From Streptomyces sp. NBC_01476 (GTDB lineage Bacteria > Actinomycetota > Actinomycetes > Streptomycetales > Streptomycetaceae): DNA of 64,000 nt. This document shows, one piece after another, positions 50,942 to 58,143 of this stretch. The stretch lies in assembly GCF_036227265.1 (NCBI RefSeq), contig NZ_CP109446.1, forward strand, positions 7,581,001 to 7,645,000, written 5' to 3'. Both the position numbers and the translations under genes were made by a program. The number at the start of each line of letters is the position of its first letter. The stretch's first letter is position 1. Below the pieces are notes generated by a model. It did not search any database. It saw only the letters and a program-made list of their open reading frames with translations, and had not been told where the DNA came from.

Positions 50942-51303
50942 GGCGTCCTCCAGTCGGCATATCTTCAGGATGGCGCTGCGGTCACGCGGGCGGCCAGGGC
51001 CGAAGGGCCTTCGGTCGTGGCCCGGACGGTCGTCACCGCAAGGGCAAAGGGCCCGGCCGAGCTGCTGTGGTCAGCGGGTTCCCCGGGGGACATAGCCCCG
51101 GCGTGCCGGCGGGCTCCCCTCATGGTGCGGCTTGCCGCCCTGCCCGGCGTCAACCGCCGCCCGGGCCCCCGGTTCTGGGCCGTGCGGTCCGACCAGGGGC
51201 GGGGGGCGGTGAATTCCCCGGAGGTGCCCGGTGGTTGTCCGGCGGGGCGCGCAGCGGGCGGGCGGCGCGAGGGGACCGAGGGGACACGGACCGGGGAAGG
51301 GCG
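50942..51303. promoter_or_regulatory. Control region upstream of uspA-xfp with two dyads
   Basis: No gene is supported in this 362-base stretch. A perfect 15-base palindrome CCGAAGGGCCTTCGG is at 51000-51014, and GGGGACATAGCCCC, a GGGGxC/GxCCCC dyad resembling DosR/OsdR-type boxes, is at 51086-51099. Both lie 60-160 bases upstream of uspA, where activators would bind. The DosR-type reading is inference. Confidence 0.45.
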
Positions 51304-51492
51304 TCAGCGGGGGTCCCCGCCGGGCGGGGCAGACTCGCGGTCGACCGCGGCCCGCCACTGCTCGCGCAGCCGCGCCAGCTCGCCCAGCGCCTCAGGCGTC
51401 CACCTGGCGCGGCCCGCCGACAGGCGCCGGATCATACGGTTGATGTCGGCCGCGGAGCGGCAGGCGCCGTCGGCCGACGGGGTCGGGAACAT
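51304..51492 (-). CDS. Small hypothetical helical protein
   Basis: A 62-residue charged protein (RSAADINRMIRRLSAGRARW, ALGELARLREQWRAAVDRES). The pattern of a short N-terminal part followed by INxxIRxL and a LxxxWxxAV helix is common among small Streptomyces proteins of unknown role. There is a weak AGG about nine bases before ATG 51492. Coding bias is acceptable; evidence is moderate. Confidence 0.5.
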   Translation of the reverse strand: MFPTPSADGACRSAADINRMIRRLSAGRARWTPEALGELARLREQWRAAVDRESAPPGGDPR

Positions 51493-51593
51493 TCGCCGAA
51501 CCTATGGGCCGCTACTAAGCAGCCGATATACGCCCAGCCCAGGCCCTCTTGCGCGGCCTCGCGGCGAGCACCGCGCCGCCGCGCCGCCGGCTC

Positions 51594-52502
51594 TCAGCCG
51601 GCGGTGCCGGTCCGGTGGGGCGGGCGCCAGACGGCGCCGGTGAGGTTCTCGCTGACCCGCCACAGGTCGCGCGCGAGAGCGGGGTCGCTCGCGGCCGGCG
51701 TACGGCCGACCAGGGTCGGGTGGCCGCGCTGCTCCCCGCGCCCGTCGGGTCCGGCGTAGCTGCCGCCGGGCAGTTCCGCGGTGGCCGCCCACAGCGTCGG
51801 CTCGGCCCCCGCCTCCTCGGACTGCGTGACGAACCGTCCCACGGTGGCGGCGACCGCGGACATGACCGGGCCCAGGTGGCGGTTGAGGTCGGTGCTGGCG
51901 GCGCCCGGATGGGCGGCCAGCGCGCGCACCGGGGAGTCTGCCTCGGTCAGCCGGCGCTGCAGTTCCAGGGTGAACAGGAGATTGGCCAGCTTGGACTGGG
52001 CGTAGGCGGCGCCTCGGCGGTACGGCCTGCGCTGCCAGTTGAGGTCGTCCAGGTCGAGCGCCGCCGCCTTGTGGGCGTTGGAGGCGACGGTGACGACGCG
52101 GTCGGTGAGGTGCGGCAGCAGTGCGTTGGTGAGCGCGAAGTGGCCCAGGTGGTTGGTGCCCATCTGGAGTTCGAAGCCGTCAGCGGTACGGCGCTGCGGG
52201 ACGTTGGCGACCCCGGCGTTGTTGATCAGGATGTCGATGCGCCGGCCCCAGCCGTCGGCGAAGCGGCGGACCGAGGCCAGGTCGGCGAGATCGAGTTCGC
52301 GCACCTCGACGGAGCCCGGCAGCGTCTGTGCCGCCCGCTGTCCCCGGTCGTGGTCGCGGACGGCGAGGACGACATGGGCGCCGGCCGCGGCGAAGGTACG
52401 GGCGGTGACCAGCCCGAGGCCGCTGTTGGCGCCGGTAACGACCACGGTACGGCCGGACTGGGCGCCGGGGGCGAGGGCCGGGAGAGCGAAGGTGGTGTCC
52501 AT
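51594..52502 (-). CDS. Short-chain dehydrogenase/reductase (retinol dehydrogenase-like)
   Basis: A 302-residue SDR with TGANSGLG, NNAGVAN, GTNHLGHFALT and the active site YAQSK; the HLGHF motif is typical of the retinol dehydrogenase/WW-oxidoreductase-like group. Substrate unknown. ATG 52502 has GGGAGG one base upstream, a very short spacing. It is divergent from a TetR gene with a shared 62-base promoter containing a perfect operator, so it is very probably repressed by that TetR. Confidence 0.88.
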   Translation of the reverse strand: MDTTFALPALAPGAQSGRTVVVTGANSGLGLVTARTFAAAGAHVVLAVRDHDRGQRAAQTLPGSVEVRELDLADLASVRRFADGWGRRIDILINNAGVANVPQRRTADGFELQMGTNHLGHFALTNALLPHLTDRVVTVASNAHKAAALDLDDLNWQRRPYRRGAAYAQSKLANLLFTLELQRRLTEADSPVRALAAHPGAASTDLNRHLGPVMSAVAATVGRFVTQSEEAGAEPTLWAATAELPGGSYAGPDGRGEQRGHPTLVGRTPAASDPALARDLWRVSENLTGAVWRPPHRTGTAG

Positions 52503-52521
52503 GCCTCCCAAAGTAGACGCC

Positions 52522-52536
52522 GACTACATTGTAGTC
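52522..52536. promoter_or_regulatory. Operator between divergent SDR and TetR genes
   Basis: A perfect 7-1-7 palindrome, GACTACATTGTAGTC, in the 62-base intergenic gap, 20 and 28 bases from the two start codons. TetR binding here would block both promoters. Confidence 0.75.
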
Positions 52537-52564
52537 AACGACAACATTGGATACCCTTCGGGCC

Positions 52565-53290
52565 ATGACGCCCTCCGCCGCCGACCGGCCCTACCACCAT
52601 GGGAATCTCCGTGCGGAGCTGCTGGCCCACGCCGAACGGATGCTGGACGAGAGCGGACAGGACGGTCTGTCGCTGCGGGAACTCGCCCGCGCGGCCGGTG
52701 TCAGCCATGGCGCGCCGAGACGGCACTTCGCCGACCGCCAAGCGCTGCTGGACGCCTTGGCCGCGGAGGGCTTCGAACGGCTCCGCGGCGAGCTGGACGC
52801 GGCGATGACGGACGCGGCGATGACGGACGCGGTGATGACGGACGCGGTGATGACGGACGCGGTGACGGCCGGGGAGGGCACGGCCGGAAGGGAGACCGCG
52901 GACGCGGAGACGGCGGGGCCGGGCCGGTCCTTCGCGGACCGCCTGGAGACCTTCGCCCAGGCGTATGTGAGCTTCGCGATCCGGCACACGGAGCTGCTGC
53001 GGCTGATGCACACCATCAAGGACCGGCCCGGCGCCGGGGAACTGCGCGAGGCGAACAACCGGGCCTTCGCGGCCCCCATGCGGCTGATCGCCGAGGCCAG
53101 GGCGAGCGGTGAGGTCGTCGCGGACGACCCCGACCGCGTCGCCATGGCGGTGCTCGCGCTGCTCCAGGGGCTGGCCACGGTGATCACCACCGGCATCACC
53201 GGCGACCGTGATGTCACCCGGCTGGTCTCCGGGGCGGTCCGCACCCTCGTCGAGGGCCTGCGGCCACGGGCCGGCCGGGCGGACGCGTGA
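52565..53290 (+). CDS. TetR family regulator with pentapeptide repeat insert
   Basis: A 241-residue repressor. The HTH is at residues 10-60 (YHHGNLRAELLAHAERMLDE, SLRELARAAGVSHGAPRRHF). The C-terminal ligand domain is at about 120-235 (AYVSFAIRHTELLRLMHTIK). Between them, residues about 78-102, is a DAxMT pentapeptide repeat coded by a 15-base tandem repeat. ATG 52565 has no ribosome binding site, suggesting a leaderless or near-leaderless mRNA; TTG 52547 is an alternative. Divergent SDR is the likely target. Confidence 0.87.
   Translation: MTPSAADRPYHHGNLRAELLAHAERMLDESGQDGLSLRELARAAGVSHGAPRRHFADRQALLDALAAEGFERLRGELDAAMTDAAMTDAVMTDAVMTDAVTAGEGTAGRETADAETAGPGRSFADRLETFAQAYVSFAIRHTELLRLMHTIKDRPGAGELREANNRAFAAPMRLIAEARASGEVVADDPDRVAMAVLALLQGLATVITTGITGDRDVTRLVSGAVRTLVEGLRPRAGRADA
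52796..52870 (+). repeat. 15-base in-frame tandem repeat inside the TetR gene
   Basis: Four copies of GACGCGGYGATGACG from 52796 plus a fifth diverged copy to 52870. Each copy adds five residues (D-A-A/V-M-T), so copy-number change would lengthen the linker without breaking the frame. Confidence 0.85.
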
Positions 53291-53315
53291 TCCCCGCCCG
53301 ATTCCGCCGGGTCCC

Positions 53316-53390
53316 GGCCGATTCCGGCGGGGTCCGGCCGGGCCGATTCCGGCGGGGTCCGGCCGGGCCGATTCCGGCGGGGTCCGGCCG
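53316..53390. repeat. 25-base tandem repeat between convergent genes
   Basis: Three perfect 25-base units (53316-53340, 53341-53365, 53366-53390), each starting GGCCGATTCCGGCGGGGTCC, flanked by degenerate copies over about 53291-53470. Units contain complementary GGCCG/CGGCC ends and can fold into multiple hairpins. They lie between the TetR and aldo/keto reductase stops, where they may act as a terminator. Confidence 0.85.
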
Positions 53391-53520
53391 GGCCGATTCC
53401 GTCAGGTCCCGCCCCATCCCCGCCCGATCCCGGCGGGTCCCGCCCCGGCCGGGCCCGGCCCGATTCCGGCACCGCCGGAGGCGTCCGTCCGCGCGGAACC
53501 GGCCTGACCCAGGGCGGCGC

Positions 53521-54537
53521 CTAGCGGATCCGGCGGCTGCGCTTGTCGCCGAGTGCGGACGGCACGAACATGATGTCGTTGGTGTTCACATCGACGCCCG
53601 GAGGCACGATCTCGTCGATCCGGTCGAGTACCTCCTCACTGAGTTCGACCTCCGCGCCGGCCAGCAGATCGGTGAGCTGCCCGGGGGTCCGCGGCCCGAT
53701 CAGCACCGAGGTGATCGCCGGGTGCGTCAGCACGAAAGCCAGCGACAGATGGGTGAGTTTCACCCCCGCGTCGTCCGCCAGCTTGCCCAGCTCCCGTACC
53801 GCCTCCGCCTTCGCACGGTTCGCCGGGTCCGACTGGTCGAAGAGCCGGGTGCCCGCGCCGGCGTTGCGGTGGCCGGCGGTCGGATCGGCCCGGCCGGAGA
53901 GCCAGCCGGAACCCAGCGGGCCGAAGGTCAGCACCCCCATGCCGTACCGCCGGGCGGTCGGCAGCAGCGATCCCTCGATCCCGCGCAGCAGGATGTTGTA
54001 CGGCGGCTGCTCGGAGCGGAAGCGCTGGTGGCCCCGCCGCTCGGCGACCCACTGCGTCTCGACGATCTGCTCCGGGTGGAAGAGCGACGAGCCGATCGCC
54101 CGCACCTTGCCGGCCCGGACCAGGTCGGAGAGCGCGGACAGCGTCTCGTCGGGGTCGGTCAGCGGGTCCCACCGGTGCATCTGGTAAAGGTCGATGTAGT
54201 CGGTGCCGAGCCGCTGGAGGCTGCCCTCCACCGCCCGCATGATCCATTTCCGGGAGCCGCCCCGCTGGTTCTCGTCGGCACCCATCGGCATCGAGAACTT
54301 CGTCGCCAGCACGACGTCGTCACGCCGGCCCTTCAGCGCCTTGCCGACGATCACCTCCGACTCACCGCCGGAATAGACGTCGGCGGTGTCCACGAAGTTG
54401 ATGCCCGCGTCCAGCGCCGCGTGGATCATGCCCACCGACTCGTCGTGGTCGGTGTTGCCCATGGAGCCGAGCATCATCGTGCCGAGCGCGAACTCGCTCA
54501 CCGACATGCCCGTTCCGCCGAGGATTCTGCGTTTCAT
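53521..54537 (-). CDS. Aldo/keto reductase
   Basis: A 338-residue (beta/alpha)8 NADPH-dependent carbonyl reductase. The tetrad residues are visible: Asp and Tyr in DTADVYSGGESE, Lys in LATKFSM, His in LYQMHRWD. The NADP-binding end is IGPRTPGQLTDLLAG. ATG 54537 has GGAG eight bases upstream. It lies 108 bases after dhaK on the same strand and could reduce an aldehyde or ketone intermediate of the dihydroxyacetone operon; this is inference. Confidence 0.88.
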   Translation of the reverse strand: MKRRILGGTGMSVSEFALGTMMLGSMGNTDHDESVGMIHAALDAGINFVDTADVYSGGESEVIVGKALKGRRDDVVLATKFSMPMGADENQRGGSRKWIMRAVEGSLQRLGTDYIDLYQMHRWDPLTDPDETLSALSDLVRAGKVRAIGSSLFHPEQIVETQWVAERRGHQRFRSEQPPYNILLRGIEGSLLPTARRYGMGVLTFGPLGSGWLSGRADPTAGHRNAGAGTRLFDQSDPANRAKAEAVRELGKLADDAGVKLTHLSLAFVLTHPAITSVLIGPRTPGQLTDLLAGAEVELSEEVLDRIDEIVPPGVDVNTNDIMFVPSALGDKRSRRIR

Positions 54538-54645
54538 GAAGTGTTCTCCGCTGTCGTGGTCGATCGGTCCCGCACCGACCAGCCAACCACCGCGGGTGCC
54601 CGCGCCGGAGGACCGAAAGGGGGCCCAGTGGGCCCCCTCACCCGG

Positions 54646-55641
54646 TCAGAAGACGCGGATCGCGGTCTCCGCCGGGTCCTCAAGCAGTCCGGTGATCTCG
54701 TCGTCGAGGCGCACCAGCGTGATGGACGCACCCGCCATGTCGAGCGAGGTGCAGTACTCGCCGACGTAGCTGCGGCCGACGGTGATACCGCGGTCGGCCA
54801 GCAGCCGGTGCGCGATCCCGTAGACCAGGTACAGCTCACTGACCGGTGTGCCGCCCAGGCCGTTGACCATGAGGGCGACCTTGTCGCCCGAGGTGTACGG
54901 CAGGTCCTCGACGACGGCGTCGACGAGTTCCTTGACGATCGCGTCGGCGTTCTGCAGCTTCTCCCGGCGCCGGCCCGGCTCGCCGTGGATGCCGACGCCC
55001 ATCTCGACCTCGTCCGCGGGCAGTTCGAAGAGCGGGGAGCCCTTGGCGGGGGGCGTGCACGCGGTGAGGGCCATCCCCATGGTGCGGGTGACCGAGTTGA
55101 CCTTCTCGCCGATCCGGACCGCCTCGTCGAGTTCCGCGCCGCGTTCGGCGGCGGCGCCGACCGCCTTCATCACGAAGAAGTTGCCCGCCACTCCGCGGCG
55201 GCCGACGGTGTACGTCGAGTCCTGCACGGACACGTCGTCGTCGATGAAGAGCGTACGGATCTTCGTCCCCTCGGCCTCCGAGAACTCCTGTGCCATCTCG
55301 AACGCCATCCGGTCACCGGTGTAGTTGTTCACCAGCAGCAGCACGCCCTTGGGGGACGCGACCCGCTTGATCGTCTCCAGTACGTAGTCGGTGGGCGGCG
55401 CGGAGAAGACGTCACCAGGACAAGCCGCGTCGAGCATGCCCTTGCCGACGGTCATGACGTGGGCCGGCTCATGGCCGGAGCCCGATCCCTGGATGATCGA
55501 GATCTTGTTGTCGTTGGGGGCGTCGGCCCGCATGATCAGGTTGTACTCCGGTACGTAGCGCAGCGTGTCCGGGTTGGCGAGCGCCAGCCCCTGCAGCATC
55601 TCCGGAACGTAGTTTTTCGGGTCGTTGACGAACTTCTTCAT
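54646..55641 (-). CDS. dhaK: Dihydroxyacetone kinase subunit DhaK
   Basis: A 331-residue DhaK. MKKFVNDPKNYVPEMLQGLA is the typical N-terminus. GSGSGHEPAH and MLDAACPGDVFSAP form substrate-binding loops, LLVNNYTGDRMAFEMA follows, and GIHGEPGR holds the His that binds dihydroxyacetone covalently as a hemiaminal. It pairs with DhaL to phosphorylate dihydroxyacetone or a related ketose. ATG 55641 has GGGAG seven bases upstream. Fourth gene of the aldolase-HAD-dhaL-dhaK unit. Confidence 0.94.
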   Translation of the reverse strand: MKKFVNDPKNYVPEMLQGLALANPDTLRYVPEYNLIMRADAPNDNKISIIQGSGSGHEPAHVMTVGKGMLDAACPGDVFSAPPTDYVLETIKRVASPKGVLLLVNNYTGDRMAFEMAQEFSEAEGTKIRTLFIDDDVSVQDSTYTVGRRGVAGNFFVMKAVGAAAERGAELDEAVRIGEKVNSVTRTMGMALTACTPPAKGSPLFELPADEVEMGVGIHGEPGRRREKLQNADAIVKELVDAVVEDLPYTSGDKVALMVNGLGGTPVSELYLVYGIAHRLLADRGITVGRSYVGEYCTSLDMAGASITLVRLDDEITGLLEDPAETAIRVF

Positions 55642-55665
55642 GGTGTCACTCCCTGTGTCGGCACG

Positions 55666-56328
55666 TCAGGCCCGTGCGGCCCATTCGTCGGCGACGCGTT
55701 CGGCCATCACCGCGACGGCGACCGCGCCCGCGTCCGGTGAGCCGATGCTGCGCTCACCGGTGTAGCTCGGCCGGCCCCGCATGGCCTGCATCGGGGTGGT
55801 GGCGTCGGCGGCGGCTCTGGCCGCCGACGCGGTGGTCCGCGCGAGTCCGGCGGCGCCGTCCCGGCCGCCGCCGTCCAGTTCCTTCTCCAACGCGTCGGTC
55901 ATCGGGATCAGCGCGTCCAGCAGTGTCTTGTCGCCCAGGTCCGACTTGCCGCGGACCTTGATGCCCTCGGCGGCGGCGCGCAGCATGGCGACGGCGTCCT
56001 GGCCGGTCAGCCCGTCCAGTTCGGTCCTGGCGCTCACCGCGCTCGCCGCCCGCAGGAAGGCCGTACCCCACAGTGGTCCCGAAGTGCCGCCCACTCTCTG
56101 TGAGATGACCAGGGCGACCTTCTTCAGGAAGGCCGAGGGTGTCGAGCGGTCGAAGCTCTCCCAGTCGGCGAGCACGATCTCGAAGCCCCGGGCGAGCGAG
56201 TAGCCGAAGTCGCCGTCGCCGACGACCGCGTCCAGGTCGCTGAACTCCCGTTCGTTGTCGACCGCGGTCCGGGCGATGGTCCGCACGACGAATTCGAGGT
56301 CGGTGGATGGTGTCGATGGCTCTGACAT
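55666..56328 (-). CDS. dhaL: Dihydroxyacetone kinase subunit DhaL
   Basis: A 220-residue nucleotide-binding subunit: DLDAVVGDGDFGYSLARGFE carries the metal-binding aspartates, then GGTSGPLWGTAFLRAA, GDKTLLDALIPMTDALEKEL, and RPSYTGERSIGSPDAGAVAV. No DhaM phosphotransfer protein is encoded nearby, so ATP is probably used directly, or DhaM is elsewhere. ATG 56328 has AAGGAGAG upstream. It precedes dhaK by 24 bases. Confidence 0.93.
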   Translation of the reverse strand: MSEPSTPSTDLEFVVRTIARTAVDNEREFSDLDAVVGDGDFGYSLARGFEIVLADWESFDRSTPSAFLKKVALVISQRVGGTSGPLWGTAFLRAASAVSARTELDGLTGQDAVAMLRAAAEGIKVRGKSDLGDKTLLDALIPMTDALEKELDGGGRDGAAGLARTTASAARAAADATTPMQAMRGRPSYTGERSIGSPDAGAVAVAVMAERVADEWAARA

Positions 56329-56350
56329 GACTCTCCTTGCCGTCGCGGCG

Positions 56351-57145
56351 TCAACCGGCCTGCGGTGTCGCGGCCGTGAGCAGGAATCCGAGGTCGCCGA
56401 GGGTGAGGTACGGGCCCGGTCGCACGCCGAGCGGGTCGGCGAGCACCTCGGTCACGACGGGGTCGGGCTCCGGTTCGCCGAGTGTGTTCACCACCAGTGC
56501 GGCACCGGTGAAGTCCTCGTCGCCGGTGTAGGCGCTCGTGGTCACCAGGCAGCTCAGGCCGGCCGCCAGGGCGGCGAGCATGCCGTTGCGGCTGTCCTCG
56601 ATCACCATCACATCGGCGGCGTCCGCGCCCAGCTGGTGGACGGCGTGCGTGTAGATGTCCGGGGCGGGCTTCTTGCGGGGGACGACGTCCCCGGCGAACA
56701 CCGAGAAGCGCGAGCTGAGTTCGCTGCCCATCGCCAGCTCCAGGACGGCCCGCACCGAAGGCTCCGCCGAGGTGGAGGCGACCGCGAGCGACCAGCCCGC
56801 GGTGCGGGCGTCCTCGGCGATCCGCCGTACACCGGGCCGCGGCGGAATGGTGCCGCCGACGATGATCCCGGTGTAGATCTCGGTCTTGCGCCGGTGCCAG
56901 CGGCCGACCTCGGTGTTCAGCGCGTCCTGGTCGCTGGGCAGTCCGGCCTTGGCGATGAACTCCGGCGTCAGGAGCGTCTTCATGCGCTCCTTGCCGCCGC
57001 CGACCTTGACCTTCTCCGCGTACTCCGCGTCACTCCAGTGGGCCGGCAGGCCGAACTCCTCGAAGGTCTGGTTGAAGGCGGGCAGGTGGCCGTAGCGCTC
57101 GGTGTCGGCGAGGACACCGTCGCAGTCGAAGACAAGAGCGGGCAT
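56351..57145 (-). CDS. HAD-superfamily phosphatase/phosphomutase (CbbY-like)
   Basis: A 264-residue HAD hydrolase: motif I FDCDGVLADTE, motif II AVASTSAEP, motif III RKKPAPDIY, motif IV MVIEDSRNGMLAA, and an alpha-helical cap between I and II. It belongs with CbbY/beta-phosphoglucomutase-like enzymes, which dephosphorylate sugar phosphates or isomerise them. ATG 57145 begins 5 bases after the aldolase stop, and GGTGGGG lies upstream. It likely processes a sugar phosphate in the same pathway. Confidence 0.9.
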   Translation of the reverse strand: MPALVFDCDGVLADTERYGHLPAFNQTFEEFGLPAHWSDAEYAEKVKVGGGKERMKTLLTPEFIAKAGLPSDQDALNTEVGRWHRRKTEIYTGIIVGGTIPPRPGVRRIAEDARTAGWSLAVASTSAEPSVRAVLELAMGSELSSRFSVFAGDVVPRKKPAPDIYTHAVHQLGADAADVMVIEDSRNGMLAALAAGLSCLVTTSAYTGDEDFTGAALVVNTLGEPEPDPVVTEVLADPLGVRPGPYLTLGDLGFLLTAATPQAG

Positions 57146-57150
57146 CGCGG

Positions 57151-58011
57151 TCACCCCACCCGGCCGGCGCTGCCGAAGAGCCGCATGAGCGAACCCGCCA
57201 GTTCCATGACGTCCCCGCGGACCGCCGTGAAAAGCGACGGCGGATCCCACTTCTGCTTCTGGGCGGCGGTCTCCAGGAACGCCAGGTTCGACTTCATGAA
57301 GGTCTCTTTGAGCGCGGTGGAGATATTGACTTTCGCGCACCCACGGGAAATGAGGTCGCGGAACTGCTCGTCGGAAAGACCGCTGCCACCGTGCAGCGCG
57401 ATCGGTATCGGATAGGCCGCGACAATCGCCGAGACGCGTTCCGCGTCGAGTACGGGAGCCTGCTTGTAGCTGCCATGCGCATTGCCGATGGCGGGTGCGA
57501 AGACATCCACCCCGGTGGTCCGCAGGAATTCCAGCGCCACTTCGAGGCTCTGCTGCTGGGCCGCCTTGTCGCTGCCGATCCCGTCCTCCACGCCGGTGAT
57601 GGACTCGATCTCGCCCTCGACGTGGGCGCCGTACCGCCGGGCCTCGGCGACGACCTCGACGGTCTGCCGCATGTTCTCCTCGACGGGCAGCTGCGAGGCG
57701 TCGAAGAGCACCGAGTTCCAGCCGTGGCGAAGGCATTCGGTGATGACCTCGCGTTCCGGACAGTGGTCCAGGTGCAAGGTCACCGGCACCTCGATGCCGG
57801 CCGTCATCGACTGCCACATCGCGTAGAGGACGTCGTAGCCGATCGATTTGACCGTCTTCACGGAGGTCTGGACGATCAGTGGCGACGAGTTCTCCACGGC
57901 GGCGGCGAGAACCGCCTCCAGGGTGAGGTCGTTGACGATGTTGATCGCGGGTACGCCGTAGCGTTCTTTGTAGGCGTCGGACAGGATGCCGGTCAGCGGT
58001 ACGACAGACAC
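57151..58011 (-). CDS. Class II ketose-bisphosphate aldolase (GatY/Fba-like)
   Basis: A 286-residue zinc aldolase: AYKERYGVPAINIVNDLTLE at the N-terminus, HLDHCPE (Asp and zinc His), VEGEIESI, GNAHGSYK (zinc His), ALHGGSGLSDEQFRDLI (zinc His and phosphate loop), KVNISTALKETF. It cleaves a ketose 1-phosphate or 1,6-bisphosphate to dihydroxyacetone phosphate and an aldehyde; the short length and sequence are closer to tagatose/fructose-type GatY/KbaY enzymes than to glycolytic Fba. GTG 58011 has GGGAG five bases upstream. First gene of the dha operon. Confidence 0.88.
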   Translation of the reverse strand: MSVVPLTGILSDAYKERYGVPAINIVNDLTLEAVLAAAVENSSPLIVQTSVKTVKSIGYDVLYAMWQSMTAGIEVPVTLHLDHCPEREVITECLRHGWNSVLFDASQLPVEENMRQTVEVVAEARRYGAHVEGEIESITGVEDGIGSDKAAQQQSLEVALEFLRTTGVDVFAPAIGNAHGSYKQAPVLDAERVSAIVAAYPIPIALHGGSGLSDEQFRDLISRGCAKVNISTALKETFMKSNLAFLETAAQKQKWDPPSLFTAVRGDVMELAGSLMRLFGSAGRVG

Positions 58012-58027
58012 ATCGACTCCCGGGCTC

Positions 58028-58117
58028 GGGTTCCCCCTGGCGTATTCCACGCTAGGCGGCGCGGCGCCCCCGGTCAGCGGGGGTTCCCCCCATCACCGGG
58101 TGGGAATTCCCCCACCC
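58028..58117 (-). promoter_or_regulatory. Promoter and three-site operator of the aldolase-dha operon
   Basis: On the minus strand, CTGACC (58072-58077), a 17-base spacer and TAGCGT (58049-58054) form a promoter. Three related motifs flank it: GGGTTCCCCC at 58028-58037, GGGGGTTCCCCC at 58079-58090 just upstream of the -35, and GGGTGGGAATTCCCCCACCC at 58098-58117. Two sit at activator positions and one beyond the start point. A LuxR/NarL-type regulator, perhaps the kinase-regulator encoded next door, is a natural candidate binder. Confidence 0.5.
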
Positions 58118-58143
58118 CCGGCGGATCAGGAATCAGCGAGTGC

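Noticed and set aside
53316..53390. Possible CRISPR array
   Set aside because: Units are contiguous 25-base tandem copies without variable spacers, and no cas genes are present.
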